From Oscillospiraceae bacterium (lineage in GTDB: Bacteria > Bacillota > Clostridia > Oscillospirales > Ruminococcaceae): DNA of 43,342 nucleotides. Under the pieces are notes generated by a model that saw only the letters and a program-made list of their open reading frames with translations, made no database searches and had not been told where the DNA came from. Position numbers and translations under genes: made by a program. Of the stretch, positions 39,906-43,342 are shown one piece after another. Where the stretch lies: positions 1 through 43,342 of the forward strand of contig CAAGBS010000046.1 in the NCBI GenBank assembly GCA_900768125.1. Direction: 5' to 3'. Numbering within the stretch: the first letter of the stretch is position 1; every line of letters begins with the position of its first letter.

Positions 39906-41699
39906 TCAGTTAACTGTCTTTTCCTTAGTCACCATGCGGCTTCCCAGCTGTTCGTAGAGAATGCAGAATCTTCCGCCGACCTGCGGGTCGAACATTCGCG
40001 GAGTGCCGTTTATCACCATTTCGTTCCACCAGTGGGGACCGCCGGAAGCAGTCTTTCCGCCGATGAGCTTCATATCGAATCCGAGATACTTCATCATCGC
40101 CTGATATGTCACCGCGTACTGATAGCACTGCCCCGCATGATCGACCAGAATCGCCTTTATGGAATCCAGCGATACCTTGTTGATGTCATACTCGTAGTAC
40201 GCCACATTATGGACGTAATTGTACACTGCGACAGCCTTCTCAGCGTTAGTCATGTCGCTGGTCACGCACTGCTTCACCGCTGATTTTATCAGCCCCAGGT
40301 CGTAATCGCCAAGCCCTGTCGGCTTCGATTTCAGCGTAAGGCCGTTCAGTATCGCCGTGGTGCTGTTTGATGCGGCGGTCTCGCTGAACTCGCTGTAGGT
40401 GCGTTTTTTGCCGGAGCCTTTATACGCCCGCACGCAGTAGGTGTAGACTTTGTTTCCCTTGATATTGTAGGAAGCCGCGGTCGAATTACCGCCCTTGATG
40501 GTTTTCAGCTTCTTGTAGGAATCCTCGTTGAACCAGCCGCCGCCATAGCTGAGGTAGCTTTCGGAGTACCAGCCCCAGTTATCGCTGTAGTCGCCGGAGG
40601 ACGCGTCCTGCACCCTGACGTACACCTCGTAGCCGTCGGCGCCTTTGACTTTATTCCAGGACAGCTCAGCTTTTTTCGAGGTCGCGCCGAGGTCGAGCTT
40701 CGGGGCTTCCATCAGCGTAGTAACGGTGGTCGTGACTGTATCGAGATACTCGCGCTTTTTCTTGTCGTTCAGCTTGTAGAACCGTATGCGGAACTTATAT
40801 TTTGTCATGGGTTTCAGGTCGCTGACGACGCAGTTCGTCTCGCGCAGCTCGTAATTTCGGCTGATATTCTCGTCCTCGTAAATGTAGTGGCTGTAAAGCG
40901 TGCCTTCCTTGACGACAGTTACCCACTTGCCCTTTATGTACTGCTCCGCAACATAGCCGTCCGCTTCCTTCCGGCTGTCGATGAGCGCGATCAGTTCAAC
41001 GCTGTCGGTGCGCGCAATGGAATCGCTCATCTTCGTCTTGAACATGGGTAGTTCTGTGGTCTCGCTGAATCTTACCGAGCACTGCTCGCTCCTGCCCCAC
41101 TCGGTGTTCTTATAGAACAAAAGGTAATAGCTGTATTCCTCGCCCGGCTCCAGCCCCTTGTCGGTGATGTCGATTCCGTATTCATCGGCGCTGTAATCGT
41201 ACTTATTCGTACCCTCGGCGACAAGCGTATCCTCCTCCCACCAGGATTCGTGATAAAGCTCCCAGCCGTCGAAATCCCACTGCTTGTCAATAGCCGCCGT
41301 GAATGTAACAGACGTGGATTTCACAGTCGCCGAAGCTATCCGCGGGTCACTGAGATAAACCCATGGTTCCTCGGTCTCAACGGTTATTATCTCCGCATCG
41401 TCGGGCGTTTCCTCAGTTTCGTACCATACCCAGGGGTCGGTGACTTCCGTGGAGGGCTGTTCTTCCTCAGTGACCGGAGCGTCTTCGGCTTCTTCAGTCT
41501 CATCAGTCGTGTATTCCTCTATTCTGCCGTCAGGATATTCGACTGCGACTATCTTTTCAGTCAGGCGGTCGCGGTAGTAGATGTTGTCGGTCACGGGGTC
41601 CCATTCTGCGTCGCATTGAGTGATATCGAAAGCCCCGGCGTTAACTGCGGTAGCCGCCGCACATACCAGCGCAGCCAGCATTGTGATTACCTTTTTCAT
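39906..41699 (-). CDS. Secreted transglutaminase-like protein with fibronectin III-like domains
   Basis: The product from the ATG at 41699 (GGGAGG upstream) is 597 residues; a longer frame starts at 41726 inside the leader and lacks such a box. It has a signal peptide (KKVITMLAALVCAAATAVNA, probably cut near NAGA), an acidic Thr/Glu linker (about 60-115), and three fibronectin III-like beta domains (about 115-215, 220-325, 330-440) with motifs such as AELSWNKVKGADGYEVYVRV and YTYCVRAYKGSGKKRTYSEF. The C-terminal transglutaminase-like domain keeps Cys525 (GQCYQYAVTY), His556 (GGPHWWNEM) and Asp571 (RMFDPQ). Such proteins act as surface cysteine proteases or cross-linkers; the substrate is unknown. 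Confidence 0.88.
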   Translation of the reverse strand: MKKVITMLAALVCAAATAVNAGAFDITQCDAEWDPVTDNIYYRDRLTEKIVAVEYPDGRIEEYTTDETEEAEDAPVTEEEQPSTEVTDPWVWYETEETPDDAEIITVETEEPWVYLSDPRIASATVKSTSVTFTAAIDKQWDFDGWELYHESWWEEDTLVAEGTNKYDYSADEYGIDITDKGLEPGEEYSYYLLFYKNTEWGRSEQCSVRFSETTELPMFKTKMSDSIARTDSVELIALIDSRKEADGYVAEQYIKGKWVTVVKEGTLYSHYIYEDENISRNYELRETNCVVSDLKPMTKYKFRIRFYKLNDKKKREYLDTVTTTVTTLMEAPKLDLGATSKKAELSWNKVKGADGYEVYVRVQDASSGDYSDNWGWYSESYLSYGGGWFNEDSYKKLKTIKGGNSTAASYNIKGNKVYTYCVRAYKGSGKKRTYSEFSETAASNSTTAILNGLTLKSKPTGLGDYDLGLIKSAVKQCVTSDMTNAEKAVAVYNYVHNVAYYEYDINKVSLDSIKAILVDHAGQCYQYAVTYQAMMKYLGFDMKLIGGKTASGGPHWWNEMVINGTPRMFDPQVGGRFCILYEQLGSRMVTKEKTVN

Positions 41700-41741
41700 A
41701 GTTTCCTCCCAATATAGCATAAACATTAATTATATTATTAT

Positions 41742-41770
41742 ATTATACCACGAATCAATCCTGATGTCAA
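41742..41770 (-). promoter_or_regulatory. Consensus sigma-A promoter of the transglutaminase-like gene
   Basis: Perfect TTGACA (41770-41765), 17-bp spacer, perfect TATAAT (41747-41742), minus strand; it lies between this gene and the TauE/SafE stop at 41780. Confidence 0.85.
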
Positions 41771-41779
41771 CCGAAAAAG

Positions 41780-42553
41780 TCAGAAAATACCGACAAGTTC
41801 GCCGATGACCTTAACAAAGAAAATACACAGCACGATTATTATCATCGGCTTAGCGACTGCAATGCCCTTCTGTGCGAAGAACCGCGTGCCGAGATACGCC
41901 CCGGCGATATTGAACAGCCCCGCGGTCACACCCAGCAGAAATACTACCTTTCCGCTGAAAAGGTAAGTCACGAGCGCGGCGATATTAGTGCTGAGATTCA
42001 GCACCTTTGTGGTCCCGGCAGCGCTGTTGACGCTGTAGTGAGCCGCTCCGACCAGCAGCATCATGAGGATAGTCCCGGTGCCGGGGCCGTAGAATCCGTC
42101 ATATATTCCTATCGGGAACGCCAACGCAAGGGTCATCAGCAGCGTTTTCCGGAACGGGTAGCTGCTGCTTTCCTCGCCGGAGAGCCGCTTACTGCGCATG
42201 ACCCATGCCGCCATCAGCGGCAGCAGCACCAGCATGACTATCCGCAGCACATCATCAGAAAGCTGCATTGCGAGCGTAGCGCCCAGCCACGAACCGGCCA
42301 GTGCCAGCCCCACCGCGGGCAGCGACAGCTTTAGGTCGATATATCCCATCTTTCCGTAGCGGACAGTCGCAAGGGTCGTCCCCATCGCGGAGCTTATCTT
42401 ATTCGTTGCGACTGCGTTTATCGGCGGTATTCCTGCGATAAGGTAGGCAGGCAGCGAGATGAACCCTCCCCCGCCGGCTATGGCGTCAACGAATCCCGCT
42501 AACCCTACCAGCGGGCACACTATCAGGAATGTCACAAAATCAAGCTCCGGCAT
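41780..42553 (-). CDS. TauE/SafE (TSUP) family membrane permease
   Basis: A 257-residue protein with eight membrane helices in two repeats. The family motif appears twice: GFVDAIAGGGGFISLPAYL near the N terminus with INAVATNKISSAMGT, and GIYDGFYGPGTGTILMMLL in the second half with AAGTTKVLNLSTNIAALVTY. TSUP proteins move sulfite, sulfoacetate or other small organosulfur anions across the membrane. GAGG lies upstream of the ATG; a TATAAT at 42617-42612 could serve as -10, but no good -35 is seen. No sulfur-metabolism gene is adjacent. Confidence 0.93.
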   Translation of the reverse strand: MPELDFVTFLIVCPLVGLAGFVDAIAGGGGFISLPAYLIAGIPPINAVATNKISSAMGTTLATVRYGKMGYIDLKLSLPAVGLALAGSWLGATLAMQLSDDVLRIVMLVLLPLMAAWVMRSKRLSGEESSSYPFRKTLLMTLALAFPIGIYDGFYGPGTGTILMMLLVGAAHYSVNSAAGTTKVLNLSTNIAALVTYLFSGKVVFLLGVTAGLFNIAGAYLGTRFFAQKGIAVAKPMIIIVLCIFFVKVIGELVGIF

Positions 42554-42660
42554 ATCCGCACCTCAGTTTCCACAATGAAAAATCCGTTATTTCCACTAAT
42601 TTAGTTATTCTATTATAAAATGGATTTACTGTACTAATTTTCATATTGCCCCTCAACTGC

Positions 42661-42719
42661 AAAAGGGTCTGCAGACCGCCCGCTTAACTCAGGCTTTCTG
42701 CAGCACCCTTCTGCTTATT
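42661..42719 (-). terminator. Terminator of the 62-residue peptide gene
   Basis: AGGGTCTGCAG (42664-42674) pairs with CTGCAGCACCCT (42708-42719), one base bulged, around a long loop; the minus strand continues TTTTGC. It lies 15 bp after the stop at 42734. Confidence 0.55.
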
Positions 42720-42733
42720 ATAATTTTTTTTGC

Positions 42734-42922
42734 TCACGCTGTTTTTAATGCGAACGCAGGCTGCGGCTCTTCCCCGTGCTCAGCTGCTTCCTCCTGCAGG
42801 GGGATCAGTTCCGGCAGAACCGGAGGCAGCACCATCAGGTGCGCCCCTGCGGCAGGAGCCGCCTGCCAGGGTATCAGAACAGTTCCGGCAGCAAATGCAG
42901 CGATAAGTTCCCTGAGTTTCAT
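42734..42922 (-). CDS. 62-residue exported or membrane-associated peptide
   Basis: AAGGAGG stands nine bases before the ATG at 42922, and a perfect promoter lies upstream. The product opens like a signal peptide (MKLRELIAAFAAGTVLIPW, then QAAPAAGA as a possible cleavage site) and continues with a Pro-rich stretch (LMVLPPVLPELIPLQEE) and an acidic end (AAEHGEEPQPAFALKTA). No Cys, no known domain. It could be a secreted small peptide or a signal precursor; I do not recognise its family. The strong expression signals argue that it is real. Confidence 0.6.
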   Translation of the reverse strand: MKLRELIAAFAAGTVLIPWQAAPAAGAHLMVLPPVLPELIPLQEEAAEHGEEPQPAFALKTA

Positions 42923-42956
42923 GATAGTGTTCCTCCTTCTTATATCTCAGATTTAT

Positions 42957-42989
42957 TCATCTGACGCGCAGGCTCGTTCTTTTCAGCAT
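42957..42989 (-). CDS. Possible 10-residue leader peptide
   Basis: In the leader of the 62-residue peptide gene, an ATG at 42989 with GGGGGAG six bases upstream opens MLKRTSLRVR and stops at 42957. It could be a regulatory upstream ORF. Evidence is only position and ribosome binding site. Confidence 0.25.
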   Translation of the reverse strand: MLKRTSLRVR

Positions 42990-43022
42990 TCCTAACTCCC
43001 CCGCTGTTTTTATTATGTTTAC

Positions 43023-43051
43023 ATTATACACTCAATTTTGCAAGCTGTCAA
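43023..43051 (-). promoter_or_regulatory. Consensus sigma-A promoter of the 62-residue peptide gene
   Basis: Perfect TTGACA (43051-43046), 17-bp spacer, perfect TATAAT (43028-43023) on the minus strand, leaving a leader of about 95 nt. Confidence 0.85.
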
Positions 43052-43147
43052 TAGCAAAATTGCATTTTCTTTATAATTTCGCGCAAATCGTCCCTGAACC
43101 CACCGATTTTTGACTATCAGACAAATATTTTTATTCACAGGCACAAA

Positions 43148-43177
43148 AACGCCCCGGAGTTTCTGCTCCGGGGCGTT
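43148..43177 (-). terminator. Terminator for a minus-strand gene beyond the window
   Basis: AACGCCCCGGAG/CTCCGGGGCGTT is a perfect 12-bp stem with a six-base loop; on the minus strand TTTTGTGCC follows. No gene lies between it and the right edge, so it probably serves a gene outside. Confidence 0.8.
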
Positions 43178-43202
43178 ACAGCTTGTTGAAAAAGTCGTTT
43201 TT

Positions 43203-43325
43203 GCCCGCGAAGCGGGCTTTTGAAATCCGTTTTTTGCCTCGGGTCTCCCGAGGCAAAAAACACTTCTATCCGCGCAAGTGTGCGGTTTGTCGGCTATGCC
43301 GACAAACCGTGCGCGCGGCGCGGAT
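43203..43325. repeat. Hairpin-rich intergenic repeat at the right edge
   Basis: Three perfect stems lie in 106 bp: GCCCGC-GAA-GCGGGC (43203-43217), TTTTTTGCCTCGGG/CCCGAGGCAAAAAA (43230-43260) and GGTTTGTCGGC/GCCGACAAACC (43284-43308). The last is enclosed by ATCCGCGC (43268-43275) and GCGCGGAT (43318-43325). No reading frame of note. The architecture, including a GAA triloop, resembles the element at 30131-30335, and it may continue past the window. Confidence 0.65.
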
Positions 43326-43342
43326 GTTCGGCGGAAAAGTCA

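Noticed and set aside
42554..42660. A full promoter for the TauE/SafE gene
   Set aside because: A TATAAT is present at 42617-42612 on the minus strand, but no hexamer resembling TTGACA lies 16-18 bp upstream, so only a possible -10 is noted.
1..43342. CRISPR arrays, tRNA or rRNA genes, prophage
   Set aside because: No regularly spaced direct repeats, cloverleaf-like segments, rRNA stretches or phage structural genes were recognised while reading; the repeats seen are isolated palindromes.

Overview
The window looks like a chromosomal segment of an anaerobic, spore-forming member of the Clostridia, most likely a Ruminococcus/Oscillospiraceae-type gut or rumen bacterium. The evidence is a complete spoIIIAA-AH sporulation operon, a very large secreted protein ending in a type I dockerin (the cellulosome-style plug typical of ruminococci), strong AGGAGG ribosome binding sites, and many near-consensus sigma-A promoters with 17-bp spacers. 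The identification rests on gene content only.

Layout. 1-1200: the 5' part of an IS3-family insertion sequence on the minus strand, cut by the window edge, with its own promoter and a T_TTT_TTC frameshift site. 1309-8830: one giant secreted GLUG-repeat/chitobiase-like/dockerin protein on the minus strand, split into two reading frames by an apparent one-base deletion near 6740. 9298-13028: a two-gene heterodimeric ABC exporter whose ATPase sites are asymmetric. 13413-15727: a compact four-gene operon (SPFH protein, YhfC-type intramembrane protease, ribbon-helix-helix regulator, SdpI-like membrane protein) behind a consensus promoter overlapped by repeated TGATAT boxes; this is the best candidate here for an uncharacterised system. 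15911-16486: a stand-alone TerD.

16541-23842: a housekeeping block on the minus strand, transcribed parE-parC-fhs-tsaE-tsaB (type IIA topoisomerase, formate-tetrahydrofolate ligase, and two t6A tRNA-modification genes, with tsaE carrying an extra zinc ribbon). 24042-26130: a divergent unit in which a 40-residue zinc-ribbon microprotein and an XRE regulator share a palindromic operator; the regulator is translationally coupled to a HAD phosphatase and is followed by an AraC-HTH/GGDEF-like fusion. 26197-28164: a zinc-ribbon protein, DegV and TrmL on the minus strand. 28410-32645: a SulP anion transporter, a hairpin-rich repeat, and an ECF sigma factor coupled to a membrane protein with two degenerate M23 domains.

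32719-32890 is a fold-back, MITE-like element just upstream of spoIIIAA-AH (32974-37624), the operon for the feeding-tube secretion complex of the forespore. 37731-42553 holds a carboxymuconolactone-decarboxylase/cupin fusion, a DUF4259/GNAT-like protein, a secreted transglutaminase-like protein and a TauE/SafE permease. The right end has a 62-residue exported peptide with a strong promoter and possible leader peptide, a terminator for a gene beyond the window, and a second hairpin-rich repeat.

No tRNA, rRNA or CRISPR array was recognised. All family assignments come from reading motifs in the sequence; no database search was made.
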